Assembly: GCA_029261695.1 (NCBI GenBank)
Contig: JAJDAV010000189.1
Coordinates: 1 to 38,336 of the forward strand
DNA from: Nitrospinaceae bacterium
GTDB taxonomy: Bacteria > Nitrospinota > Nitrospinia > Nitrospinales > VA-1
Reading direction: 5' to 3'
Length of the DNA stretch: 38,336 nt
The position numbers and the translations under genes are program-made. A model generated the notes under the pieces. It was not told the DNA's origin. It saw only the letters and a program-made list of their open reading frames with translations, and did no database searches. Shown piece after piece: positions 8,014 to 15,481 of this stretch (the first letter of the stretch is position 1; each line of letters starts with the position of its first letter).

Positions 8014-9174
8014 CTAGTGGGAGTGGCCCGCAAGCTTCTCTTCGATGAAGTTTTTCATTCGTTCTGTGTAAACAGAAACATCAAACTGTTCGGCATGTTT
8101 TCGAATCGCATCTGCATCGAATTGATCTTCGATCGATTCGAAATGTTTTATTGCTTCGATTAAAGCCTCGGAGGTTTGTTCATAAAAGAAAACCCCTGTG
8201 GGTTTTGCCGTTGCACTTTGTGGAATTTCCGTCTCCGGCTTCCAGCTCTGACTATCGGGAACGACGGTTTCCAACGCCCCACCTTTCCCAAAAGCGATTA
8301 CCGGACGCCCCATTGCTTGCGCCTCTAAAAGGGTGATTCCGAAATCTTCTTCACCGCAAAAAATGAAAGCTCGGCAACGGGAAAAGTAAGAACGTATCTT
8401 TTCATTAGTTAACCAACCCTCGAATTTAACATTTTCATTCGCCATTTCTTTTAATCGTTTGGCATCTTGCCCTTCACCCAAAATATAAAAATGCAGGCCG
8501 GTTTTGTTGAAAGCATCCACCGCCAAATCAACACGTTTATAGGGAGCGAACGCGGAGACGATTAAAAAAAATTCTCCCTTCTCTTGCTTTTCATCTGGCG
8601 TGAAAAATCCGGTTTCGACAGGAGGATTAATAATTTCTGCTTCCTGTCCGTAATATTTTTTAATCCGTTTTTGTACATGGCGAGAATTCGCAATATAGAA
8701 ATTCACTCTACGGCTTGTTTTCGTATCCCATCGCTGTAGCCAGCCTCTGAGGAATCGCATTGCCGTAGCCGCGAACCAGCCCGAATTGCCTTTCCCAAAA
8801 TATTGGTCAAACTGATCCCAAATATACCGCATGGGAGTATGGCAATAACAAATATGCAGGCTTTTAGGACCGGGCTTGACACTTTTCGCGACACAGTGAC
8901 TGCTACTCAAAATCAAATCATAGCCCTTTAAATCAAAACTCTCGATGGCAAAGGGCATGAGCGGAAGGTAATAACGGTATTTCGATTTTGCCAATGGCAG
9001 ATTTTGAATGAACGAGGTGTGAATGGTGTGGGACTCTATTAGTGGAGAGACCTTTCCCGGAATATGCAGTAGCGTAAACAAGTCTGCCGAAGGGTAGAGC
9101 TTGCATAATACCTCGAGGCATTTTTCTCCGCCCCGCATTCCCGTAAGCCAGTCATGAACAATCGCTATTTTCAT
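8014..9174 (-). CDS. Glycosyltransferase family 4 (GT-B fold, mannosyltransferase-like)
   Basis: The protein has 386 residues, typical of GT4 enzymes. The N-terminal domain begins MKIAIVHDWLTGMRGGEKCLEVL, the donor/acceptor glycine loop of this subgroup, and carries HICYCHTPMRYIWDQ near residue 110. The C-terminal nucleotide-sugar domain shows FLIVSAFAPYKRVDLAVDAF, then GEEDFGITLLEAQAMGRPVIAFGKGGALETV, the EX7E motif region. These proteins transfer a sugar, often mannose, from a GDP/UDP donor during polysaccharide or lipopolysaccharide assembly in the cytoplasm. It stands alone, with a 176-nt gap to the next gene upstream. The ATG start agrees with the family's N-terminus. Confidence 0.92.
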   Translation of the reverse strand: MKIAIVHDWLTGMRGGEKCLEVLCKLYPSADLFTLLHIPGKVSPLIESHTIHTSFIQNLPLAKSKYRYYLPLMPFAIESFDLKGYDLILSSSHCVAKSVKPGPKSLHICYCHTPMRYIWDQFDQYFGKGNSGWFAATAMRFLRGWLQRWDTKTSRRVNFYIANSRHVQKRIKKYYGQEAEIINPPVETGFFTPDEKQEKGEFFLIVSAFAPYKRVDLAVDAFNKTGLHFYILGEGQDAKRLKEMANENVKFEGWLTNEKIRSYFSRCRAFIFCGEEDFGITLLEAQAMGRPVIAFGKGGALETVVPDSQSWKPETEIPQSATAKPTGVFFYEQTSEALIEAIKHFESIEDQFDADAIRKHAEQFDVSVYTERMKNFIEEKLAGHSH

Positions 9175-9305
9175 TTTTTATTTGGAGAGCGAAAAGAATT
9201 GTTTGTCGATTGCATTCTTAAATACTAATGAGGATGCAGAATCTGCATTCTAGAACCTTTTAACTTTAAAATAAAGGGTCGCAGCAGGGAGGAGAAAACA
9301 AAAAA

Positions 9306-9331
9306 GCCCACAAGGGTAAACCCTTGTGGGC
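9306..9331 (-). terminator. Rho-independent terminator of the NuoF/HndC-like gene
   Basis: A perfect 11-bp inverted repeat (9306-9316 with 9321-9331) with a 4-nt loop lies 20 nt past the stop of the flavoprotein gene. On the minus strand the hairpin is followed by a run of T (CTTTTTTGTTTT), the normal form for intrinsic termination. The plus-strand side is also fairly T-rich, but no plus-strand gene ends here. Confidence 0.85.
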
Positions 9332-9351
9332 AAAAAGTTTTATTTCAAAAT

Positions 9352-11184
9352 CTATTCGATGGCAAGGAAACCACAGGCCTGATAACAGGCATTGCAGTTG
9401 ATGCATAAATCCATATCAATATGAGCGGCAACTTTTCGGGTTCCCCCTGTGATCGCGCCAGTAGGACAAGGTTTAATGCAAGCCCCACAAGCCACACAGT
9501 CTTCTTCTTTAACTACATAACGATACAGTCCTGTGCAGCGTGCAGCATCACAAATCTGATCGACAATATGTCTTTCATATTCTTTGCGGAAATATTTTAA
9601 TCCGGTCAGTATTGCTTTTGGCGCGGTTTCACCCAATCCACATAGAGAAGTCTGACTGATTTCCTCACAAAGGTGCTGCAAATCATCCAGGTCTTCCATC
9701 TTTCCGCGGCCTTCAGAAATATCATCCAGCTTTTGGCGGATCAGGGTAAGGCCAATTCGACAGGGTGTACATTTCCCACAGGTCTCGCCTTCGTTGAATC
9801 CGATAGAGAATTTTGCGAGATCAATCACACAAGCCGACTCATCATAAGCAGCAAAACTGGCTTGCCCCATCAGAACACCGGCATCCAGCAAGCTTTCATA
9901 GTCTGTAGGCGTATCAGCTAGTTCCGGAGGAAGAAAACCACCGGTTACACCGCCTACATGCACAACCTTAAGATCTTTTTTCTTTTGAATTCCACCACAA
10001 TAATCGTCAATAGCTTCGCGAAAGGTGGTTTTCATATCCAGTTCCATCAAACCGTTGTACTTGATGTTTCCGGAAATTGCCCAGACCTTACAGCCATTGG
10101 CATTATCGTTGCCCATGCCCGCATACCAGTCAGCACCTTTTTCAATAATTTTAGGAACGGTTGCCCAGGTTTCTGCATTATTCAATACAGTTGGCTTGCC
10201 CCATAACCCTTGCTGTGAAGAGTGAGGGGGTTGCGCTTTCGGGAAGGGTCGTTTGCCTTCCACCGATTGCATCAGTGCGGTTGACTCACCACCAATAAAA
10301 GCTTCAAGCCCTTCATGAACGCGGATGTTAATGCTGAATCCCGAGCCTAAAATATTGTCGCCGAGAAACCCTCTTTCACGGGCTTGCTCGATAGCCTTGT
10401 TCAATCGTTTAACAGCAATGGCATAGTCGGACCGAGTATAGATAATTCCCTCTGTCGCGCCAATGGCATAAGCACCAATCAACAGCCCCTCAAGAACCTG
10501 ATGCGACGCACCTTCCATAACACTACGGTCCATATAAGAAGCCGGGTTGCCTTCATCCCCATTGACCATGATATAGCGTGTGCCTTTTTCATCGGTCGGA
10601 GCGTTACGCGCTTTTTCCCATTTAGTAGCTGTGACGAATCCACCGCCGCCTTTTCCACGCAAGCCAGATTTTTTAACTTCCTCAATAACCTCTTCAGGCT
10701 TCATCGTGGAGAGTACTTTTTTCAGAGACTCATAGCCGCCGACTTGAATATACTCGTCAATGTTTTCTGGGTCTATCGATCCGCCGTGTGCCAAGGCAAC
10801 GCGGGTCTGCTTTTCAAGAGTTTCATAGTAATCGGGTTTGGCGGCTGCTTTTTTAAACGGCTTCCCGCCAACAATATGATCGTTTAAGATGTTTTTGACC
10901 ATTGCCGGCTTGACCTTTTCATAAGTCACGCGCTCTTCGCCTGGAACATAAACATCAACCAGCACATCACGGCTGCAATAACCTCGGCAACCCACTTGGC
11001 CCATTTCGCATTTACGTTCGCCTAATGCAGCATTAGCCTCCATTTCAGAAATTTGTTTCTGAAATTCTGCATAGACCTCTTCGCCACCTTCAGCAATTCC
11101 ACTCAGGCTCAAACAAACGGTTATTTTTATTTGTCCCTGCTTAGCTTCAACAGCTTGGTCTTTTTGGTCTTCAACGACTTGCAT
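9352..11184 (-). CDS. NuoF/HndC-like NAD(P)H-dependent flavoprotein with C-terminal 2x[4Fe-4S] ferredoxin domain
   Basis: The 610 residues hold four parts. Residues 20-80 are a thioredoxin-like [2Fe-2S] domain with cysteines 24, 59, 66 and 70. Residues about 120-400 are the NuoF FMN/NAD(H) core with GLRGKGGGGF at 174-183 and the VNGDEG segment near 207. An SLBB segment and the [4Fe-4S] motif CGKCTPC (469, 472, 475) with C515 follow. The C-terminus carries two [4Fe-4S] ferredoxin motifs, C563/566/569/573 and C594/597/600/604. This order is that of HndC/HydB-type subunits of NAD(P)-linked, often electron-bifurcating, hydrogenases or formate dehydrogenases. No NuoE, NuoG, hydrogenase or dehydrogenase subunit gene is adjacent, so the partner is unknown. 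The ATG has AGGAG seven nucleotides upstream. Confidence 0.93.
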   Translation of the reverse strand: MQVVEDQKDQAVEAKQGQIKITVCLSLSGIAEGGEEVYAEFQKQISEMEANAALGERKCEMGQVGCRGYCSRDVLVDVYVPGEERVTYEKVKPAMVKNILNDHIVGGKPFKKAAAKPDYYETLEKQTRVALAHGGSIDPENIDEYIQVGGYESLKKVLSTMKPEEVIEEVKKSGLRGKGGGGFVTATKWEKARNAPTDEKGTRYIMVNGDEGNPASYMDRSVMEGASHQVLEGLLIGAYAIGATEGIIYTRSDYAIAVKRLNKAIEQARERGFLGDNILGSGFSINIRVHEGLEAFIGGESTALMQSVEGKRPFPKAQPPHSSQQGLWGKPTVLNNAETWATVPKIIEKGADWYAGMGNDNANGCKVWAISGNIKYNGLMELDMKTTFREAIDDYCGGIQKKKDLKVVHVGGVTGGFLPPELADTPTDYESLLDAGVLMGQASFAAYDESACVIDLAKFSIGFNEGETCGKCTPCRIGLTLIRQKLDDISEGRGKMEDLDDLQHLCEEISQTSLCGLGETAPKAILTGLKYFRKEYERHIVDQICDAARCTGLYRYVVKEEDCVACGACIKPCPTGAITGGTRKVAAHIDMDLCINCNACYQACGFLAIE

Positions 11185-11200
11185 GAACGATCTCCTGCTA

Positions 11201-11214
11201 TTCGAAAATTCGAA
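11201..11214. promoter_or_regulatory. Double TTCGAA palindrome upstream of the NuoF/HndC-like gene
   Basis: Two self-palindromic TTCGAA units separated by AA lie 17-30 nt before the ATG, next to the ribosome-binding site. The position suits an operator, but no regulator is known for it and the site could be chance in AT-rich DNA. Confidence 0.25.
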
Positions 11215-11366
11215 AAATATTTTAAATTATAAAGTTCCCATTTCGTCCTAAAGTTCGGAACAAATGAGTACAACAATTTCTCATAAATCTGTTGAAAATT
11301 CCAGCCATTCTAGTGACCTGCCTGCCGATTGTCAATATTTCCATAGAGACTGATTTTTAAAGGTTT

Positions 11367-11397
11367 TTGACTCCTGAATAAGGCCTCTGTTTACAAT
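11367..11397 (+). promoter_or_regulatory. Possible sigma-70 promoter for pepA
   Basis: TTGACT (11367-11372) and TACAAT (11392-11397) match five of six bases of each consensus hexamer, but the spacer is 19 nt, which is longer than the ideal 17. It would give a leader of about 260 nt before pepA. Confidence 0.3.
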
Positions 11398-11664
11398 ATC
11401 CTAGCGGATGCAGGTAAAAAAGCTATTCCAGCAGCCTCAAAAGAATTTAAGCTGTTTAAATCGTTTAGAATCAGCCCAGTACTTTCTATTTAAAAGCTGG
11501 CCAAAAGTCCATTTTCGCAGCAATCTGGCAAGCATTAGCTACAAACGAGTTCACTGCCACCGGTAACCCAAAATTCAGGTTGATTGCGGCAGGTCATATA
11601 TATACACTCTCGTGTTCGTTCACTAAGTAAACAAATTCAACATACCCTCTGTAAAAAGGCGGCC

Positions 11665-13176
11665 ATGATAAAAATTAATCAAAATCTTAATCACCAGTTA
11701 AAAACCGAATGTCTGATTCTTCCCTGCGTGGAAGATAAAAGGCCCGGCGGCGAATTAAAAGAAATTGACAAAAAACTTGCGGGAGCCATCAGTCAGGCAT
11801 TTGAAAATAAAAGGTTTGGCGGAAAATCTGGACAGACACTTCTACTAAACACCAACGGTTCTCTAAAAACGCCCTACCTGCTGCTAATAGGCATAGGAAA
11901 AGCAAAAGAAGTGACCCCCGAAAAAATTTGTCAGGCGGCAGCCACTGCGGCAAAGCTTGCAGAACAATCAAAATTCAAAACCGCTGCAGTCGACCTGGGT
12001 CCGTTCGAAACCCTGACCAAAGGCAAAAGCGGACTCTACAGTGAACTGGCCGGAGCTATAGCCGAAGGGGCAGGCCTCGCTCTTTATCATTTCGATAACT
12101 ACAAATCCAAAGATGAGAAAGACGATCCTCCCAGCAGATTAGAAAAGCTGACACTCTTAATCACATCAAAATCGCGACAAGCATCAACAGAAAAAGCCAT
12201 CACGCGAGCCGAAAAAATTATCAGCGCTGTTCACACAGCTCGCGACTTGGTATCGCATCCAGGAAACACAGTAACCCCGACCTACCTGGCCGACCATGCA
12301 AAAAAAATGGCCCGAAAAAATAAGGTCACTTGTAAAGTCCTCGGCAAAAAGGAAATGAAAAAACTGGGTATGGGGTCTTTGCTTGGTGTAGCACAAGGCA
12401 GTGACGAACCGCCTGCCCTCATCGTTCTCGAGTATTACGGAGCGACTAAAAAGAAAGCCCCCACCGTTATTGTTGGTAAGGGCATCACTTTTGACACCGG
12501 TGGTATTTCTCTAAAACCCGGTGGTGGTATGGACGAAATGAAAATGGATATGTCCGGTTCTGCAACCACTCTGGCAACATTGGAATTGATATCAAGTTTA
12601 AAACTCAAGGTGAACGTTATAGGCATTGTTGCTGCCGCAGAAAATATGCCTAGTGGATCGGCCATCAAACCCGGCGACATTCTAAAAAGCATGTCCGGTA
12701 AAACTATCGAAGTGCTCAACACCGATGCAGAAGGACGACTGGTGCTCGCCGATGCACTGACCTACGCGCAAAAATTTAAACCCAAAGAAGTGATCGACCT
12801 CGCAACTTTAACCGGAGCTGTCTTGCATGCATTAGGCCATCACGCCGCTGCAGTTATTGGCAACAACCCAGCCATGATTCAAAAACTCAAAGACGCGGGT
12901 GAAGCAACAGGAGAACGTGTTTGGGAACTACCCCTCTGGGAAGAACATGAAAAAGCCGCTAAAAGCGATATCGCAGATCTTAAAAATATCGCCTCCCCAG
13001 GAGTTGGAGCGGGAACGACTATGGGAGCCGCTTTTCTCAAACCTTTTGCAGGCGATCAACCGTGGACCCATATCGATATCGCCGGCACCGCATGGGGATT
13101 CGACAGGCCTTACACCAACAAAGGTGCATCTGGCTTTGGAGTGAGGCTCTTACTCAACTACCTGGAAAAAAACTGA
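11665..13176 (+). CDS. pepA: Leucyl aminopeptidase (M17 family)
   Basis: From the ATG at 11665 the protein is 503 residues, the usual PepA length. AAAGGCGG upstream gives a fair ribosome-binding site, so the 27-residue TTG-started extension upstream is rejected. The M17 catalytic domain is complete: VGKGITFDTGGISLKPG carries the metal-binding lysine and aspartate, DMSGSATTL follows, and NTDAEGRLVLAD at 352-363 supplies the second set of metal ligands and the catalytic arginine. The enzyme is a cytosolic hexamer with two Mn/Zn ions that removes N-terminal leucine and other residues from peptides. In some bacteria PepA also binds DNA, which cannot be judged here. A small membrane protein follows 15 nt downstream and is probably in the same transcript. 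Confidence 0.96.
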   Translation: MIKINQNLNHQLKTECLILPCVEDKRPGGELKEIDKKLAGAISQAFENKRFGGKSGQTLLLNTNGSLKTPYLLLIGIGKAKEVTPEKICQAAATAAKLAEQSKFKTAAVDLGPFETLTKGKSGLYSELAGAIAEGAGLALYHFDNYKSKDEKDDPPSRLEKLTLLITSKSRQASTEKAITRAEKIISAVHTARDLVSHPGNTVTPTYLADHAKKMARKNKVTCKVLGKKEMKKLGMGSLLGVAQGSDEPPALIVLEYYGATKKKAPTVIVGKGITFDTGGISLKPGGGMDEMKMDMSGSATTLATLELISSLKLKVNVIGIVAAAENMPSGSAIKPGDILKSMSGKTIEVLNTDAEGRLVLADALTYAQKFKPKEVIDLATLTGAVLHALGHHAAAVIGNNPAMIQKLKDAGEATGERVWELPLWEEHEKAAKSDIADLKNIASPGVGAGTTMGAAFLKPFAGDQPWTHIDIAGTAWGFDRPYTNKGASGFGVRLLLNYLEKN

Positions 13177-13191
13177 TAAAAAATATAGACC

Positions 13192-13668
13192 ATGCAAAAT
13201 CTTTTTCTTATCTTTATACATCTCATGGCTGCGGTAATCGCTGTTGGTAGTTCCGTTTTCAGCCTGCTCATTTATCTCCCTGCCGCAGAAAAAAACGTGA
13301 AGGAACGAGACGAAAACTCTCTCTCCTACAAAATACTCGACCATCTTGCACCTACCGTGTTTGCCAGCCTGCTCATTTTGGTCGGAACCGGAATCTACTT
13401 TCTGCTTGTGAACTACACAGCACAAACAGGACTCAAGCCTGGCTACTACAATCTATTCGGAATAAAAATGGTATTCGTGGCAGGAGCATTTTTTGTCAGC
13501 ATGTATTTGACCTTCTCGCTGAGAATTCAAATTTCCGATCTTGATCTCAACCCAAAAAACAAAGCACTGGTTCCCGCAACCCTTAAAAAAATGATAAGCC
13601 TGAGTCGCATGACTCTGGCCCTAATGGCAATCGCTCTCTTCCTGGGAATCTGGCTGGCCCGCTATTAA
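13192..13668 (+). CDS. Four-helix membrane protein, CopD/DUF2269-like
   Basis: The protein has 158 residues and four strongly hydrophobic segments (about 3-28, 50-73, 84-106 and 133-156). A histidine in the first helix (FIHLMAAVIAVGSSVF) and an arginine/lysine-rich loop before the last helix resemble small CopD- or DUF2269-like integral membrane proteins, some of which bind haem or copper. The assignment to a family is tentative. It starts 15 nt after pepA and so is likely co-transcribed, though no functional link is obvious. Confidence 0.7.
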   Translation: MQNLFLIFIHLMAAVIAVGSSVFSLLIYLPAAEKNVKERDENSLSYKILDHLAPTVFASLLILVGTGIYFLLVNYTAQTGLKPGYYNLFGIKMVFVAGAFFVSMYLTFSLRIQISDLDLNPKNKALVPATLKKMISLSRMTLALMAIALFLGIWLARY

Positions 13669-13816
13669 CCTACCATTACGCCAGTAAAGGTATAGGACAG
13701 TTACATAATTTAATAGAATAGATTACTATAGAGGGGAAGCTTTCGGGGAGAGCCTTGCCTTTGGTAGGTGTCATAAATCCTCGCATTGCTAATTCTAAAT
13801 TAAGGCGTCCTTACCA

Positions 13817-14359
13817 ATGGCTCGTAAAGATAGAGAAGAAGAAGCTCCCAAGAGGCGAAGGAAAAGGAAGCCGAAAACACCTCCTGTAAAAGCACCCGCA
13901 AAAAAGAAAAACTCATCAACTGTCACCATTTCAGTGATCGTTGCAGCAATAGCTCTCACCTGGGCAGCATTCCCGAAAGATGAGAACAAGGCAGAAAGCA
14001 GCAAAACGGTGCCATCTATTGTAGGAGTACTGGATCAGATTTACTTAGGCTGCACGGTGTATTGGTATCAAAAGGGTTCCCAATATCCCTGCACTCAAGC
14101 GGTTGTCGACAGCCTATATGACTCAAAAGCCAGCGACATCAAAGTAACGGTAACCACCAAAAAGAAAAAAAAATTTTCTGCAATTGCCAAACATGTTGCC
14201 AATCCAATAGTCATGAAAGTCGACTTTCAAGGCGACGTTTTTATCAGGGCCAAGGGTTGCGAATATAATATAGACACCATCGACACATCCGATGTAAACC
14301 TTGAAGAACTCGAAGCTCAATGCTCAATACCCGCAAAACCTGATGCCCCCACCTCTTAG
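13817..14359 (+). CDS. Membrane-anchored protein with pilin-like head domain
   Basis: The 180 residues start with a 35-residue cytosolic tail very rich in lysine, arginine and proline, then one transmembrane helix (about 37-54), then an exported domain with four cysteines (C76, C91 and a pair near 140 and 165). The segment LDQIYLGCTVYWYQKGSQYPC followed by FSAIAKH and VDFQGDVFI resembles the soluble head of type IV pilin-like proteins of environmental bacteria. There is no prepilin peptidase site, so it is not an ordinary pilin. AAGG lies 11 nt before the ATG. Function unknown; the pilin similarity is my inference from residue pattern. Confidence 0.6.
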   Translation: MARKDREEEAPKRRRKRKPKTPPVKAPAKKKNSSTVTISVIVAAIALTWAAFPKDENKAESSKTVPSIVGVLDQIYLGCTVYWYQKGSQYPCTQAVVDSLYDSKASDIKVTVTTKKKKKFSAIAKHVANPIVMKVDFQGDVFIRAKGCEYNIDTIDTSDVNLEELEAQCSIPAKPDAPTS

Positions 14360-14365
14360 TCGATA

Positions 14366-14896
14366 CTAGTTCACTCTTTTAAAAACGATTTTCACCACTT
14401 GCGCTTGCTTGCCGTCTTTATAACTCGTCCAATTGTGCGTCATGCTATCCTCCCCATTAAATTGGATTGTCGCAGCATGGATATGTTCGTCTTTGGCAAC
14501 ATCAATTTCGCTGTTGGCTAATAAATCCATTGTCAGCTTGTCATTTTCATATCCCTTTAGGGCCAACTTAGGTTGGTTCGCGACAGAACAATAATGGGTC
14601 ATCGTCAATTTTTTATTTTTGTCATCATGGTAAACCGAGATCATTTCATGTGGAGAACCTACATGGAATGTTTCTACAATGGTACTTCCGGCAGAGGTCA
14701 GCTTGTAGCTGGCTTTAATCTTTTGAGATCCTTGCCCAAAGTCTCCTGTGCCTTCCCAGTTACCGGCTAATCTTTTCATTCGTTCCAAAGCTGATGAGCC
14801 GACATATGGCTTATGCCCTTGATCAGCAAAAGCAGATAAAGCTCCTCCGGTTAAAAAGGAAAGCAATGTGATAGATACCCATAGAATTTTACTCAT
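14366..14896 (-). CDS. Secreted DUF1579/lipocalin-like protein
   Basis: From the ATG at 14894-14896 (GGGAG nine nucleotides upstream) the protein has 176 residues. An N-terminal signal peptide ends near SAFA|DQ. The mature part contains ERMKRLAGNWEGTGDFGQG, then alternating beta-strand-like segments, HEMISVYHDD, MTHYCSVANQPKL and a final KIVFKRVN strand, a pattern seen in small beta-barrel proteins such as DUF1579-like or lipocalin-like folds. It would be periplasmic and may bind a small hydrophobic ligand, which is inference. It converges with the pilin-like gene, with 6 nt between stops. Confidence 0.72.
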   Translation of the reverse strand: MSKILWVSITLLSFLTGGALSAFADQGHKPYVGSSALERMKRLAGNWEGTGDFGQGSQKIKASYKLTSAGSTIVETFHVGSPHEMISVYHDDKNKKLTMTHYCSVANQPKLALKGYENDKLTMDLLANSEIDVAKDEHIHAATIQFNGEDSMTHNWTSYKDGKQAQVVKIVFKRVN

Positions 14897-15020
14897 ACTA
14901 AAATTCTCCCTGTTCAATGTTTTAGTGATTTTAGCTTACCATTATTAAAGAAAAGACGGTATTGCAGATAAGTGTATTTTTAAGTACTATGCAATTTAGA
15001 AAATTATTGGAGCCCTCAAC

Positions 15021-15383
15021 ATGAATGAAATATCTGAGTCCCCTGAATCGTCAAATAACTCCTCCGAAAACATCCCGGAAATTGCAAACGACGAAGTGAT
15101 TTTCAAACCACAAAACGATATACCCTTTCCGATCGAAACTGATCTCAATGAAATTTTCCCGGATGAAGACAAGGATCTTAACGATCTATTCCCTGATGAA
15201 GAAACGAAATTACTCTTAAAAAAGATGCAGAAAAATAAAAAAGACCTGCATACCATGAAGGATCGTTTTCTAGATGAAGATTGGATAAGCGATGCGATTG
15301 AAACAACTAACGAAGAAACAACCAACGAAGAGTCCACCGAACAAAAGAATACTGAGCATCAGGCAGAAGAAGCTAAAGAATAA
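15021..15383 (+). CDS. Small acidic, low-complexity protein of unknown function
   Basis: The protein has 120 residues and is strongly acidic, rich in E, D, N, S and T, and likely disordered outside the middle. It holds an internal near-repeat, DLNEIFPDED followed by DLNDLFPDEE, then a basic helix (LLLKKMQKNKKDLHTMKDRF). GGAG lies eight nucleotides before the ATG, which supports real translation. No signal peptide or family is seen. The opposite-strand frame over this region is a shadow. Confidence 0.6.
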   Translation: MNEISESPESSNNSSENIPEIANDEVIFKPQNDIPFPIETDLNEIFPDEDKDLNDLFPDEETKLLLKKMQKNKKDLHTMKDRFLDEDWISDAIETTNEETTNEESTEQKNTEHQAEEAKE

Positions 15384-15481
15384 CTGGCACTTGGGCCTAT
15401 GAGGTAATCGATTGAACCAGGCCAGTGTTACCGAAGTCGCAAATCCCCCTCAACACATTTCCTCCATAAGCAAAACTTTTG

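Larger units (their letters stand above)
11185..11664. other. Divergent intergenic region between the flavoprotein gene and pepA
   Basis: This 480-nt stretch contains the TTCGAA element, a possible plus-strand promoter (11367-11397), and an open frame of 52 codons at 11408-11566 starting at an ATG with no ribosome-binding site. That frame encodes a basic peptide with no recognisable feature, and I do not count it as a gene. A TTG-started extension of pepA reaches back to 11584 but is not supported. No RNA gene is recognised. Confidence 0.4.

Noticed and set aside
10384-10887. 167-codon plus-strand frame inside the NuoF/HndC-like gene
   Set aside because: Antisense shadow of a highly conserved flavoprotein core.
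11408-11566. 52-codon open frame upstream of pepA
   Set aside because: No ribosome-binding site and no recognisable protein feature; noted only as part of the intergenic description.
11584-11664. TTG-started N-terminal extension of pepA
   Set aside because: The ATG at 11665 has a better ribosome-binding site and gives the normal PepA length of 503 residues.
14996-15337. 113-codon minus-strand frame opposite the small acidic protein
   Set aside because: Serine/phenylalanine-rich translation is a mirror of the acidic plus-strand gene, which has a good ribosome-binding site; the minus frame has none.
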